Source: Massilia sp. erpn (GTDB taxonomy: Bacteria; Pseudomonadota; Gammaproteobacteria; Burkholderiales; Burkholderiaceae_D). Taken from it: a stretch of DNA of 64,000 nucleotides. Made by a program: the position numbers and the translations under genes. Location of the stretch: assembly GCF_024400215.1 (NCBI RefSeq), contig NZ_CP053748.1, positions 2,914,001-2,978,000 of the forward strand, in the 5' to 3' direction. The notes beneath the pieces are model-generated. The model worked only from the letters and a program-made list of their open reading frames with translations, made no database searches and was not told the origin of the DNA. Position 1 is the stretch's first letter. Each line of letters starts with the position of its first letter. This document shows, piece by piece, positions 9,773 to 17,747 of this stretch.

Positions 9773-10498
9773 TCAGTCTTCGATCACGGCGTTGGTATAG
9801 ACTTCCTGGGTGTCGTCCAGATTTTCCAGGGCGTCCAGCAGCTTCTGCATCTTCAGCGCTTCATCACCGGTGAACACGGTTTCGGTGGCGGGCTTCATGA
9901 TGATCTCGGCCACCTCGGCCTTGAAGCCGGCTTTTTCCAGGGCATCCTTGACGCCGGAGAAATCGTTCGGCGCGCACAGCACTTCGAAGCCGCCTTCCTC
10001 GTCCGCCACCACGTCTTCGGCGCCCGCTTCCAGCGCGGCGTCCATCAGGGTCGCCTCGTCGGTGCCGGGGGCGAACAGGAACTGGCCGCAGTGCTTGAAC
10101 ATGAAGGACACGGAATTCTCGGTGCCCATATTGCCGCCGAACTTGCTGAAGGCGTGGCGCACTTCGGCCACGGTCCGCACGCGGTTGTCGGTCATGCAGT
10201 CGACGATGATGGCGGCGCCGCCGATGCCGTAGCCCTCGTAGCGCACCTCCTCGTAGCTGGAGCCTTCGTCGCCGCCGGTGCCGCGCGTGATGGCGCGCTG
10301 CACATTGTCCTTCGGCATATTGGCGTCAGCCGCCTTGTCCATGGCCAGGCGCAGACGCGGGTTGGCGTTGACGTCGCCGCCGCCCATGCGCGCGGCCACG
10401 GTGATTTCCTTGATCAGGCGCGTCCAGATTTTGCCGCGCTTGGCGTCCGTTGCAGCTTTTTTGTGCTTAATATTGGCCCATTTGCTGTGTCCTGCCAT
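9773..10498 (-). CDS. yebC: YebC/PmpR-family regulator or translation factor
   Basis: This 241-residue protein starts [14 protein letters not shown], the invariant start of the YebC/TACO1 family. Members act as DNA-binding regulators (PmpR) or as factors easing ribosome stalling at proline stretches. The ATG at 10498 was chosen over a TTG two codons upstream because a GGAAG site lies 6 nt before it. Conserved GRGG-type region [13 protein letters not shown] and KDNVQRAI are seen. It is the first gene of the housekeeping run. Confidence 0.94.
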   Translation of the reverse strand: MAGHSKWANIKHKKAATDAKRGKIWTRLIKEITVAARMGGGDVNANPRLRLAMDKAADANMPKDNVQRAITRGTGGDEGSSYEEVRYEGYGIGGAAIIVDCMTDNRVRTVAEVRHAFSKFGGNMGTENSVSFMFKHCGQFLFAPGTDEATLMDAALEAGAEDVVADEEGGFEVLCAPNDFSGVKDALEKAGFKAEVAEIIMKPATETVFTGDEALKMQKLLDALENLDDTQEVYTNAVIED

Positions 10499-10591
10499 GT
10501 TCAATCTTCCTTAGACGGTATGCAATCGAGGGCGATATTCTAGCATACCGCCCCCCTGAAATTGCGCCGTCCGAGGGGGCTTGGCGGGCGC

Positions 10592-11467
10592 TTAGACGGG
10601 GATGTAGTCGATGCCGTTCTGGATGCTGCCGATGACCTGGGCGTGGTTCTCGGGACTTTCGGCAAATCCCAGCACGACCGACTCGCGCGAGGCGCCGCTT
10701 TTCAGCACGGCGAGCCAGAAATCGAGGCCGCCCGGATCGGGCTGGCGGTGCAAGGCGTTCTGATAAAGTAGGGTGAGAAAGGCTTCGTTGCCGGGTTCGC
10801 CGCCATACAGGCGCGCGAATTCTGCGCTGTGGGTGAAGCCGGCACTAATGTCGAGAATGGAGAGGCCGCGGTCGGCGGCATCGATCCAGAAGCCCAGGCC
10901 GCCCAGATCGGGCGCGCGGTTCAGGGCTGCCTGGTAGAGCCGGTAAATCTGGCCGGCATTGCCCTCCAGGTCGAAGGCAAGGGCGCGGTCGCTGAATACC
11001 AGGCGCTCGATGCCCAGCGTGGTGTCGCTCTCGCCGTCATGGGTGAGGGTATAACCTTCGCCATTCTTGGCCAAGCTGAAGTCGGCGCGCCGGCCGCTGA
11101 ACTGGGCGCGATCGAGGCCGGTACCGCCGTCAAGCAGGTCGTTGCCGGCGCCGCCCAGCAGCAGATCGTCGCCGGCGCCGCCGTGCAGCGCGTCGTCGCC
11201 AGCGCCACCCTGCAGGAGGTCGCGGCCATGGGCGCCCAGCAGGTAATCGTTGCCGGCGCCGCCATCGAGCACATCGCCCTGCCTGTCCGGCAGGCGCAAG
11301 CCGCTGGCCTGGTCGTAGAAGTCGCCGCTTAGCAGCGTGTCGTTGCCATCGCCGCCAAACAGCTGGTCGTAGCCGCCATTGCCTTCCAGACTGTCGTCGC
11401 CGGCGCCGCCATACAGCTCATCATTGCCGGTGGTGCCGCTCAGATAGACCGGTTTCTCGTCCGCCAT
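10592..11467 (-). CDS. RTX calcium-binding repeat protein with DUF4214 domain
   Basis: This 291-residue protein has no signal peptide. The first about 110 residues hold nonapeptide RTX repeats (GGAGDDSLEG, GGDGNDTLLS, GGAGNDYLLG, GGAGDDLLLG types) that fold as a calcium beta-roll. The last about 120 residues contain two copies of a DUF4214-like unit (YQAALNRAPDLGGLGFW and YQNALHRQPDPGGLDFW). This architecture is typical of proteins exported by type I secretion with a C-terminal signal; no ABC transporter, MFP or TolC gene lies next to it. A GGAGG site precedes the ATG. Confidence 0.88.
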   Translation of the reverse strand: MADEKPVYLSGTTGNDELYGGAGDDSLEGNGGYDQLFGGDGNDTLLSGDFYDQASGLRLPDRQGDVLDGGAGNDYLLGAHGRDLLQGGAGDDALHGGAGDDLLLGGAGNDLLDGGTGLDRAQFSGRRADFSLAKNGEGYTLTHDGESDTTLGIERLVFSDRALAFDLEGNAGQIYRLYQAALNRAPDLGGLGFWIDAADRGLSILDISAGFTHSAEFARLYGGEPGNEAFLTLLYQNALHRQPDPGGLDFWLAVLKSGASRESVVLGFAESPENHAQVIGSIQNGIDYIPV

Positions 11468-11599
11468 GATTGCCTCCTGGATCGTAAATATTATAAAAAA
11501 ATATAGTCAATATTGCACCGAAAGCCAGGCCATGTCGACCGGCGGGCCAATCGTGCGCAACAGATACGCACGATCGTGCAATTTTGGCTCGCCGCGTCA

Positions 11600-11627
11600 T
11601 TGCCCTGACATATAGAACTGCTAGGAT
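11600..11627 (+). promoter_or_regulatory. Candidate sigma-70 promoter of the PhoD-like gene
   Basis: TTGCCC (11600-11605) and TAGGAT (11622-11627) are separated by 16 bp, placing transcription start about 30 nt before the ATG at 11662. The rest of the 11468-11661 gap holds an AT-rich stretch near 11481-11512 that may carry the divergent RTX promoter. The call is by motif only. Confidence 0.4.
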
Positions 11628-11661
11628 TTCTTTCTCAATAACAACTCTGAGAGTGGTAGCG

Positions 11662-14178
11662 ATGGATAGACGGCAGTTTATGAAGCTGGGTGGCTTCATC
11701 ACGGTATCGGTAGCCAGTGTGGGTCTGGCCGGTTGCGGCGGCAGCAGCAATAGCGGCGACAGTGCGCCGGGCGGCCTGCCGCCCGCCACCGGCGGCGACT
11801 GGAAATTCCCGCAGAGCGTGGCTTCGGGCGATCCGCGTCCGGACAGCATCCTGCTGTGGACGCGCGCCGTGCCGGCCGCCAGCGATGGCGTGGCCGCCGT
11901 CAGCGGCAAGGCCGAAGTCACGCTGCGCCTGCTGCTCACGGCCAGCGACAACAGCGCCCTGCTGGGCAGCAATACGGCCCTGGGCGGAACCATGCTGAGC
12001 GATGTGCGCCTGCCGCTCAATCCCGAATTCGACAACACCATCCGCCACAAGGTCACCGGCCTGCAGCCGGGCCAGACTTACTACTACCAGTTCGTGGCCG
12101 GCGACGTGCGCTCGAATGTGGGCCGCTGCAAGACCGCGCCGGCCGCCACGGCCGAGGTCGACCAGCTGCAGTTCGCCTACCTGACCTGCCAGGACTGGAG
12201 CATCAACCACTGGGGCGCGCTGGGCCATATTGCCGCCAACGAAAAGCTGGACTTCATCGTCCACCTGGGCGACTACATTTACGAGACGGTGGGCGAGAGC
12301 TTCCAGACCGGTCTGGTGGAATCGCGCCACGACGCGCTCAAGCTGCCCGACGGCACCTTCAAGAACGGCAGCGCGGGCGCCAAATACGCGTCCACGCTGG
12401 CCGACTACCGCTACCTGTACAAAAAATACCGCAGCGACACCCGCCTGCAGGCCGTGCATGAGCGCTTCCCCTTCATCGCCGTGTGGGACGACCACGAATT
12501 CACCGACGATGCCTGGCAGGACGCCCAGACTTACGAAGGCAGCCTGGCCGCCGACGGCAGCCATGTGCGCCAGCCGCAGCGCCGCCGCAGCGCCAACCAG
12601 GCCTGGTTCGAATACATGCCGGCCGACGTCAGCCTGGACACGGCCGCCAGCGGCTTCCAGAACATCAAGATCTACCGCGACTTCCAGTTCGGCAAACTGG
12701 CCCAGCTGGTGATGACCGACCAGCGCTTGTACCGCGCCGACCACGTGATCCCGGAAGCGACGCCGAACCCGGCTACCGGCAAGCCGCTGGGCAGCATCGG
12801 CACGCGCTATATGGTGGCGCAGGACGTCTTCAACGCCGCCGAGGCGCAGAAAATGGCCGCCGCCGGCGCGGCCGGCGATGCGCTGGCCGCCACCACCATG
12901 CTGGGCGCCACCCAGCGCGACTGGTGGAAGAGCACGATGAAGTCCGCCACGGCCACCTGGAAGCTGTGGGGCAATGAAGTGTCGCTGCTGCGCATGGGCC
13001 TGAGCGGCGTGGACGCCATCGCCACCCTGCTGGCGCTGAAAGCCATTCCCGACCTGGCCGGCAAGATCGGCAGCACGGCGGCCCAGGCCGGCGGCAATGT
13101 GGCCGTCGCCGGCGCCATCGTCGGTGCCGTCACGTCCGGCGCCGCGCCGGACAAGGCGCAGGCCGCCGCCGGCGCCATTGCCGCCGCGGCTGCCGCCAAT
13201 GGCGACACCGTGGCGCGCACCACGGCCGCCATGGGCGCGGGGCTGAGCCAGATCCAGGCCGGCGTGGCCGTGCTGGCCTTCGGCATGGCCCAGTCGGTGG
13301 CGGCCGGCGGCGCCAGCGCCCAGGCCACGGCAGCGGCGCAAGCCATCGCCGTCGGCTATATCAAGCCCGATGTGCAGGCCAGGAAAGCAGAATCGCCCTT
13401 CGTTGCGGCCGCTGGCCTGCAGGCGGCGCTGGCGCCGTACTTCCGCCGCTTCCTGCTCAACTGCGACCAGTGGGACGGCTATAACGCCGAACGCAAAGCC
13501 CTGATGTCGCACCTGAAAACCAATGCCATCGGCAATGTGGTGGCCTTGACCGGCGACATCCACGCCTTCTTCGCCGGCACCGTCAGCGACGATTACGACG
13601 CGGCCGATGGCGGCACGCCGGTGATGGTGGACCTGGTCTCGGCCGGCATCAGCTCGGACTCCTTCTTCAGCTACCTGCGCGACGCCTCGGCCGCGCTGGG
13701 CGAGCTGGGCGCGCTGGTGGCCTACCCGCTGACCTTGCCGGTGCCGGAGCTGGGTTCCGTCAGCCTCTCGGTCAACCTGCTCGACTACACCATGGGCAAG
13801 GCCGCACCCACCCTCGACACCCTGCTGGAACAGGTCAAGGTCCAGCTGCGCGGCGCGCTGGCGGCCAAGGGCGTGCCGGAAGGCCAGCTCGACACCGCCA
13901 CCCTGGGCTTGCTGGCCGGCCTTAAGGCCAACAGCGGCTTCAGCACCACCCTGCTCGGCCTGGCCCAGCAGTTGGCCGGCCTGAACAGCAACCCCTGGCT
14001 CAAGCACCTGAACACCGATGCCCAAGGCTACACCGTGGTCACGCTCACGCCCGGCAAGCTGGTCGCCCAGTTCAAGCAAGTCAACAAGCTGGTTGGCGCC
14101 ACCGCACCGGCGAATGTGATCGCCCGCATCACCACCGCCACCGTCGCCGCCGGCACCCCCGCCGTCACGATCAGCTAA
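11662..14178 (+). CDS. phoD: PhoD-like alkaline phosphatase, Tat lipoprotein, with large Ala-rich insertions
   Basis: This 838-residue predicted secreted phosphatase or phosphodiesterase opens with DRRQFMKLGG, a Tat-like twin-Arg, followed by a hydrophobic stretch and a lipobox ending at Cys30. The PhoD N-terminal beta domain is followed by the metallophosphatase core with GDYIYE, WDDHEFTDD and TGDIHAFF metal motifs. Typical PhoD proteins are about 500-600 residues. Here residues about 450-590 are an Ala/Gly-rich segment splitting the core before the NCDQWDGY stretch, and a second extra segment lies at about 685-775. The start at 11662 was chosen because it begins the signal peptide; the frame is open further upstream. 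It probably supplies phosphate from organic phosphoesters. Confidence 0.9.
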   Translation: MDRRQFMKLGGFITVSVASVGLAGCGGSSNSGDSAPGGLPPATGGDWKFPQSVASGDPRPDSILLWTRAVPAASDGVAAVSGKAEVTLRLLLTASDNSALLGSNTALGGTMLSDVRLPLNPEFDNTIRHKVTGLQPGQTYYYQFVAGDVRSNVGRCKTAPAATAEVDQLQFAYLTCQDWSINHWGALGHIAANEKLDFIVHLGDYIYETVGESFQTGLVESRHDALKLPDGTFKNGSAGAKYASTLADYRYLYKKYRSDTRLQAVHERFPFIAVWDDHEFTDDAWQDAQTYEGSLAADGSHVRQPQRRRSANQAWFEYMPADVSLDTAASGFQNIKIYRDFQFGKLAQLVMTDQRLYRADHVIPEATPNPATGKPLGSIGTRYMVAQDVFNAAEAQKMAAAGAAGDALAATTMLGATQRDWWKSTMKSATATWKLWGNEVSLLRMGLSGVDAIATLLALKAIPDLAGKIGSTAAQAGGNVAVAGAIVGAVTSGAAPDKAQAAAGAIAAAAAANGDTVARTTAAMGAGLSQIQAGVAVLAFGMAQSVAAGGASAQATAAAQAIAVGYIKPDVQARKAESPFVAAAGLQAALAPYFRRFLLNCDQWDGYNAERKALMSHLKTNAIGNVVALTGDIHAFFAGTVSDDYDAADGGTPVMVDLVSAGISSDSFFSYLRDASAALGELGALVAYPLTLPVPELGSVSLSVNLLDYTMGKAAPTLDTLLEQVKVQLRGALAAKGVPEGQLDTATLGLLAGLKANSGFSTTLLGLAQQLAGLNSNPWLKHLNTDAQGYTVVTLTPGKLVAQFKQVNKLVGATAPANVIARITTATVAAGTPAVTIS

Positions 14179-14210
14179 AGCAGCAAGTGCCACTTTGAGC
14201 TAAATCAACG

Positions 14211-14320
14211 AATGTCCCACCCTGGTGTCAGGCACCAAGGTCGGACATTTGCTGATATAGATCAAAGAATGTCCGACTCTGGTGCCTCGGCGGCCCCGCC
14301 TGACACCAGGGTGGGACATT
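14211..14320. repeat. Nested REPIN-like palindromic repeat, copy 1
   Basis: Outer arms 14211-14233 and 14298-14320 are a perfect 23-bp inverted repeat (AATGTCCC...GTGTCAGGC). Between them lies a second, imperfect inverted pair (GCACCA..TCGGACATT and AATGTCCGA..TGGTGC). Flanks carry ATCAAA-like bases. The copy sits between the PhoD-like gene and the DMT transporter gene. Two other copies (42.9 and 58.6 kb) have the same nested layout. Confidence 0.85.
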
Positions 14321-14367
14321 GTTTGCGCCAGATCAAAGGCGGGCCGGCAGGCGGGGCGGTTTGCCTT

Positions 14368-14373
14368 TACAAT
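14368..14373 (+). promoter_or_regulatory. Candidate -10 (TACAAT) with a leaderless start
   Basis: TACAAT ends 6 nt before the ATG at 14380, so transcription would begin at or next to the start codon. No ribosome-binding site precedes that ATG and the -35 region is weak. A leaderless mRNA is therefore inferred. Confidence 0.35.
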
Positions 14374-14379
14374 TCTTGC

Positions 14380-15303
14380 ATGATGAAGAATTTGCCGGAC
14401 TCGGCCGCCAGCGGCGGTGCGCGTGCCGCCTATCTGGGCGGCTTGGCCATTGCTATCGGCGGGGCCGTGTTGTTTTCGACCAAGGCGGTGGTGGCCAAGC
14501 TGCTGTACCGCTACCAGATCGATGCGGTGACGCTGATCGCTTTCCGCATGCTGTTTTCGCTGCCGGTGTTTGCCGCCATCGCGCTGTGGCAGATGCGCAC
14601 GGCGGCGCCGCTCAGCGCGGGCGACCGCTGGCGCCTGCTGGGCCTGGGCCTGGTCGGCTATTACCTGTCCAGCTTTCTCGATTTTCTCGGCCTGCAATAC
14701 ATCTCGGTCGGCCTGGAACGGCTGATCCTGTTCCTCACCCCCACCTTCGTCCTCTTGATCTCGGCCACCTGGCTCAAGCAGCACATCAGCCGCAGGCAGT
14801 GGCTGGCGCTGCTCGCCTCCTATGCCGGCATCGTGCTGGTCTTCCTGCATGACTTGAAGGATGGCGGCAGCAATGTGGCGCTGGGCTCGACCCTGGTGCT
14901 CGGTTCGGCCACCAGCTATGCCGTGTACCTGCTGGCCTCGGGCGAGATGGTCAAGCGCCTCGGCTCGCTGCGCCTGGTGTCGTATGCGATGTGCGTGTCG
15001 AGCGCGGCCTGCATCGCCCAGTTCTTCCTGCTGCGCCCGGCCGCGCTGCTGCTGCAGCCGTTGCCCGTGTATGGCTTGTCGCTGGTGAATGGCTTGCTGT
15101 GCACCGTGATGCCGGTGTTCATGACCATGGTGGCGGTGCAGCGCATCGGCGCCAGCGCCGCTTCGCAAGCCGGTATGATCGGCCCGGTGTCCACGCTGTT
15201 TCTCGGCGCCCTGATCCTGGGCGAGGCCGTCACCGGCTGGCAGTTGGCGGGCACGGCCCTGGTGCTGGCGGGCATTTATCTGTTGTCGAAAGTGAAGCAC
15301 TGA
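14380..15303 (+). CDS. EamA/DMT-family transporter
   Basis: This 307-residue inner-membrane protein has ten predicted hydrophobic helices arranged as two EamA repeats of about 140 residues (first repeat beginning near GGLAIAIGGAVLFS, second near ALGSTLVLGSATSYA). DMT exporters move amino acids, metabolites or drugs; the substrate cannot be told. The frame stays open upstream through the repeat element, but the ATG at 14380 starts the mature-looking N-terminus. It has no Shine-Dalgarno sequence and a TACAAT just upstream. Confidence 0.9.
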   Translation: MMKNLPDSAASGGARAAYLGGLAIAIGGAVLFSTKAVVAKLLYRYQIDAVTLIAFRMLFSLPVFAAIALWQMRTAAPLSAGDRWRLLGLGLVGYYLSSFLDFLGLQYISVGLERLILFLTPTFVLLISATWLKQHISRRQWLALLASYAGIVLVFLHDLKDGGSNVALGSTLVLGSATSYAVYLLASGEMVKRLGSLRLVSYAMCVSSAACIAQFFLLRPAALLLQPLPVYGLSLVNGLLCTVMPVFMTMVAVQRIGASAASQAGMIGPVSTLFLGALILGEAVTGWQLAGTALVLAGIYLLSKVKH

Positions 15304-15328
15304 ACCTCAACCCTGAATGGAAGCCGAT

Positions 15329-15715
15329 ATGAAAGCGCGCATTGCCCTGATTGCCCATGACAAGAAAAAAGACGAGATGATCGCCCTGGCCAGCCAGTAT
15401 GTGGCATTTTTGCGCGAGTGCACCCTGTGCGCCACCGGCACCACGGGCGGACGCCTGGTCAACGAGCTGGGCCTGGTGGTGGAGCGTAAGCATTCCGGCC
15501 CCTTCGGCGGCGATCTGCAGATCGGTGCCATGCTGGTCGAAGGCCAGATCGATGCCGTGATCTTCCTGCGCGACCCGATGACGCCGCAGCCGCACGAGCC
15601 GGACATCAATGCGCTGGTGCGCGCCTGCGACGTTCATAATGTGGCTTGCGCCACCAATACGGCGACCGCCCATCTGGTGCTGTCCCGGCTGCGTGAGCAG
15701 CAGGCGGCCAAATAA
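15329..15715 (+). CDS. mgsA: Methylglyoxal synthase
   Basis: This 128-residue enzyme turns dihydroxyacetone phosphate into methylglyoxal and phosphate, a bypass of lower glycolysis used under phosphate limitation. Family marks: [10 protein letters not shown] (residues 5-14), CATGTTGG phosphate-binding loop, [12 protein letters not shown], and a [12 protein letters not shown] stretch containing the catalytic Asp and His. The ATG at 15329 has GGAAG 5 nt upstream, favouring it over the in-frame ATG at 15317. It lies 25 bp after the DMT transporter gene and 14 bp before the oxidoreductase gene, so a three- to four-gene operon is likely. Confidence 0.94.
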   Translation: MKARIALIAHDKKKDEMIALASQYVAFLRECTLCATGTTGGRLVNELGLVVERKHSGPFGGDLQIGAMLVEGQIDAVIFLRDPMTPQPHEPDINALVRACDVHNVACATNTATAHLVLSRLREQQAAK

Positions 15716-15729
15716 TCCTTGGAGGTGTG

Positions 15730-16710
15730 ATGAGCAAGGCGATACGCATGTCCCGGACCGGCGGTCCGGAGGTGATGGAATATGTGGAAGTCGCGGTCGG
15801 CGCGCCCGGTCCCGGCGAGGCGCGGGTGCGCCATGAAGCGGTGGGCGTCAATTTTATCGACGTGTATTTCCGCACCGGCCTGTATCCCCAGCCCCTGCCC
15901 AACGGCCTGGGCCAGGAAGGCGCGGGCGTGGTGGAAGCGGTGGGCGAGGGCGTGACCGAAGTGAAGGTGGGCGACCGCGTGGCCTATGCGGGCCGTCCCA
16001 ACGGCGCTTACGCCCAGGTGCGCAATCTGCCGGCTAGCCTGCTGCTGGTGCTGCCCGAGAAAATCGGCTTCGACACGGCGGCGGCCATGATGTTGCAAGG
16101 CTTGACCGTGCAATACCTGCTGCACCGCACGGTGCAATTGAAGGCCGGCGATAGCGTGCTCTTCCATGCGGCCGCGGGCGGCGTCGGCCTGATCGCCTGC
16201 CAGTGGGCGCGCGTGCTGGGCGTGAACCTGATCGGTACCGTCGGTTCGGAAGAGAAGGCGGCGCTGGCCATCGAAAATGGCGCGGCGCACGTGATCAATT
16301 ACAACCGGGAGAACTTCACCGAGCGCGTGCGTGAACTGACCGGCGGCAAGGGCGTGTCCGTGGTCTACGACTCGGTCGGCAAAGATACCTTCATCGGCTC
16401 GCTCGATTGCCTGGCGCCGCTGGGCATGATGGTCAGCTTTGGCAATTCCTCGGGCGCGGTGGCGCCGTTTGCGCTGTCCGAACTGGCCGCGCGCGGCTCG
16501 CTGTTCCTGACCCGGCCCACGCTGGGCCACTACGTCGCCCAGCGCGCCGAGCTGGAAGCAGCCGCCCAATCGCTGTTCGGTGTGGTGGCCAGCGGCGAAG
16601 TCAAGATCGCCGTCAACCAGCGCTATAATCTGGCCGACGCGGCGCAAGCCCACATCGCCCTGGAGTCGCGCCAGACCAGCGGCTCCACCATCCTGATACC
16701 GCAACCATGA
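15730..16710 (+). CDS. qor: NADPH:quinone oxidoreductase, MDR superfamily
   Basis: This 326-residue zinc-independent medium-chain dehydrogenase/reductase has the QOR pattern: N-terminal GroES-like domain with NFIDVYFRTGLY, then a Rossmann fold with HAAAGGVGLIACQWA and later VYDSVGKDTF. It would reduce quinones or alkenals with NADPH. Next to methylglyoxal synthase it might help detoxify reactive carbonyls; that is inference. GGAGG lies 4 nt before the ATG at 15730. Its stop overlaps the start of a 42-residue membrane protein. Confidence 0.93.
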   Translation: MSKAIRMSRTGGPEVMEYVEVAVGAPGPGEARVRHEAVGVNFIDVYFRTGLYPQPLPNGLGQEGAGVVEAVGEGVTEVKVGDRVAYAGRPNGAYAQVRNLPASLLLVLPEKIGFDTAAAMMLQGLTVQYLLHRTVQLKAGDSVLFHAAAGGVGLIACQWARVLGVNLIGTVGSEEKAALAIENGAAHVINYNRENFTERVRELTGGKGVSVVYDSVGKDTFIGSLDCLAPLGMMVSFGNSSGAVAPFALSELAARGSLFLTRPTLGHYVAQRAELEAAAQSLFGVVASGEVKIAVNQRYNLADAAQAHIALESRQTSGSTILIPQP

Positions 16711-16835
16711 GCAAACAGACCTCTCCCGCCGACGATGACGGCAACCCCAAATTCGGCCGCCTGTTGATCGTCCTGCTGCTGGTCGTCGGCCTGATCGGCG
16801 TCATCACCTTCGCCAGCGAAGCTTTCTACTCCTGA
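16707..16835 (+). CDS. 42-residue single-pass membrane protein overlapping qor
   Basis: A 42-codon frame starts at an ATG overlapping the qor stop as ATGA. It encodes a charged N-terminus (residues 1-18, several Asp and Lys) followed by one hydrophobic helix (about 19-36, rich in Leu/Val/Ile) and a short end. The overlap and a clean membrane segment support a real small protein translated by coupling with qor. Function is unknown. A perfect hairpin follows 8 nt after the stop. Confidence 0.65.
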   Translation: MSKQTSPADDDGNPKFGRLLIVLLLVVGLIGVITFASEAFYS

Positions 16836-16841
16836 AAAGCG

Positions 16842-16893
16842 GCTGAGCCCGTGTCCGATTGGGGTCAGGCACCCAATCGGACACGGGCTCAGC
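16842..16893. repeat. Perfect 22-bp hairpin repeat between convergent genes
   Basis: Arms 16842-16863 and 16872-16893 are fully complementary with an 8-nt loop containing TCAGGC. It lies between the stop of the 42-residue protein gene and the convergent lipoprotein gene, so it may end transcription in both directions, though there is no U-tract. The same GCCCGTGTCC/GGACACGGGC arm is found in the copy inside pepN. Confidence 0.85.
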
Positions 16894-16927
16894 TGTAGAG
16901 CGCGGAGGTAGTGCTGCCCAGGCCAGC

Positions 16928-17572
16928 CTATTCGATGTCGAGGTCGACGCGCCGGGCTTTGCCGCTTTCGCCGGGGAAGCCGGTGAAGGCGCTTTGCACC
17001 AGGACGGGCATGACGGCCGGCGTCGATTGCTTGCGGCTGGTGTTCTGCACGGTGACGTCAAACAGCTTCCTGCCGCCCATGCTGTTGATGGTTACGCGCA
17101 GATTGCGGTCGTAGTTGTGCTGGATGACTTCGCGGAATTCCGTCGGGCCGTAGAACCAGGGGTCGTAATAGGGCCGGTAGTAGCCGTAATAGCGGTAGCG
17201 GTAGTACGGTCCCCAGCCAAAGCGCGGATAGCCCCAGGGCGAGTAGTAGCGCGAAGTCAGGAAGGGATCGGTGCTCTGCAAGACCTTGGTCGGGCGGTCG
17301 ATGGTGCTGAACTGCATGCCGACCTTGAGCTTGGCCTGCTCCGGCGCGTTGACCTGGGCGAAGCCCAGCTTGGCCAACTGGCCGCTGACCAGGTTCAGAT
17401 AGCTGCGGTACTCCAGCGTGTCCTCGGCCGGGGCCGGCGTTTCGAAGACATAGGTTTTGTCCTGGGTGTCCGCGGGCCACTCGTGGAACACGGTGACATT
17501 GCTGCGGATGGTGGTGGCGCAGCCGCTCAGCAGCAGGCTGGCTGCCACAACCACGATGGCCAAGGCTTTCAT
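16928..17572 (-). CDS. DUF4136 lipoprotein
   Basis: This 214-residue lipoprotein has a signal peptide ending in LLSGC (Cys18), so it is lipid-anchored. The body matches the DUF4136 pattern: an early FHEWPADTQDKTYVF, a repeated-strand core with LKVGMQ, and a C-terminal ITINSMGG-like then VDLDI end. Residues about 108-145 are a striking Tyr/Trp/Pro/Gly-rich loop. Members are envelope proteins of unknown role. It is convergent with the qor operon, and pepN diverges from its 5' side. Confidence 0.88.
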   Translation of the reverse strand: MKALAIVVVAASLLLSGCATTIRSNVTVFHEWPADTQDKTYVFETPAPAEDTLEYRSYLNLVSGQLAKLGFAQVNAPEQAKLKVGMQFSTIDRPTKVLQSTDPFLTSRYYSPWGYPRFGWGPYYRYRYYGYYRPYYDPWFYGPTEFREVIQHNYDRNLRVTINSMGGRKLFDVTVQNTSRKQSTPAVMPVLVQSAFTGFPGESGKARRVDLDIE

Positions 17573-17712
17573 GATCTTGCTCCCCTGATAAAAAGATTTC
17601 TTTCCTACCGATTAGTTTAGAACTAAGGGAGGCTCTCCGCTTCATTATTACAGAATGTTACGGAGGCCGGGAAACCGGAAAAGAATCGGGCGTCGCTGGC
17701 GCCCGGTGTTGG

Positions 17713-17718
17713 TAAAAT
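17713..17718 (+). promoter_or_regulatory. Candidate -10 (TAAAAT) of pepN
   Basis: TAAAAT lies 29 nt before the pepN ATG at 17748; no convincing -35 is visible 17 bp upstream. The 175-bp gap between the lipoprotein gene and pepN holds nothing else recognisable. Confidence 0.3.
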
Positions 17719-17747
17719 AGCTTTTTGTCTCAGTCTCTCGAAACCCT

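Noticed and set aside
11490..11510. TATAAT and TTGACT on the minus strand as the RTX gene promoter
   Set aside because: The two boxes are only 9 bp apart, too close for one sigma-70 promoter. The stretch is just AT-rich.
11635..14193. Very long antisense frame opposite the PhoD-like gene (and similar ones opposite the chemoreceptor, M1 peptidase, pepN and RND genes)
   Set aside because: These frames arise from high GC content and codon bias of the true gene. They have His/Gln/Arg/Gly-rich composition and no motifs, and the opposite strand has clear family motifs.
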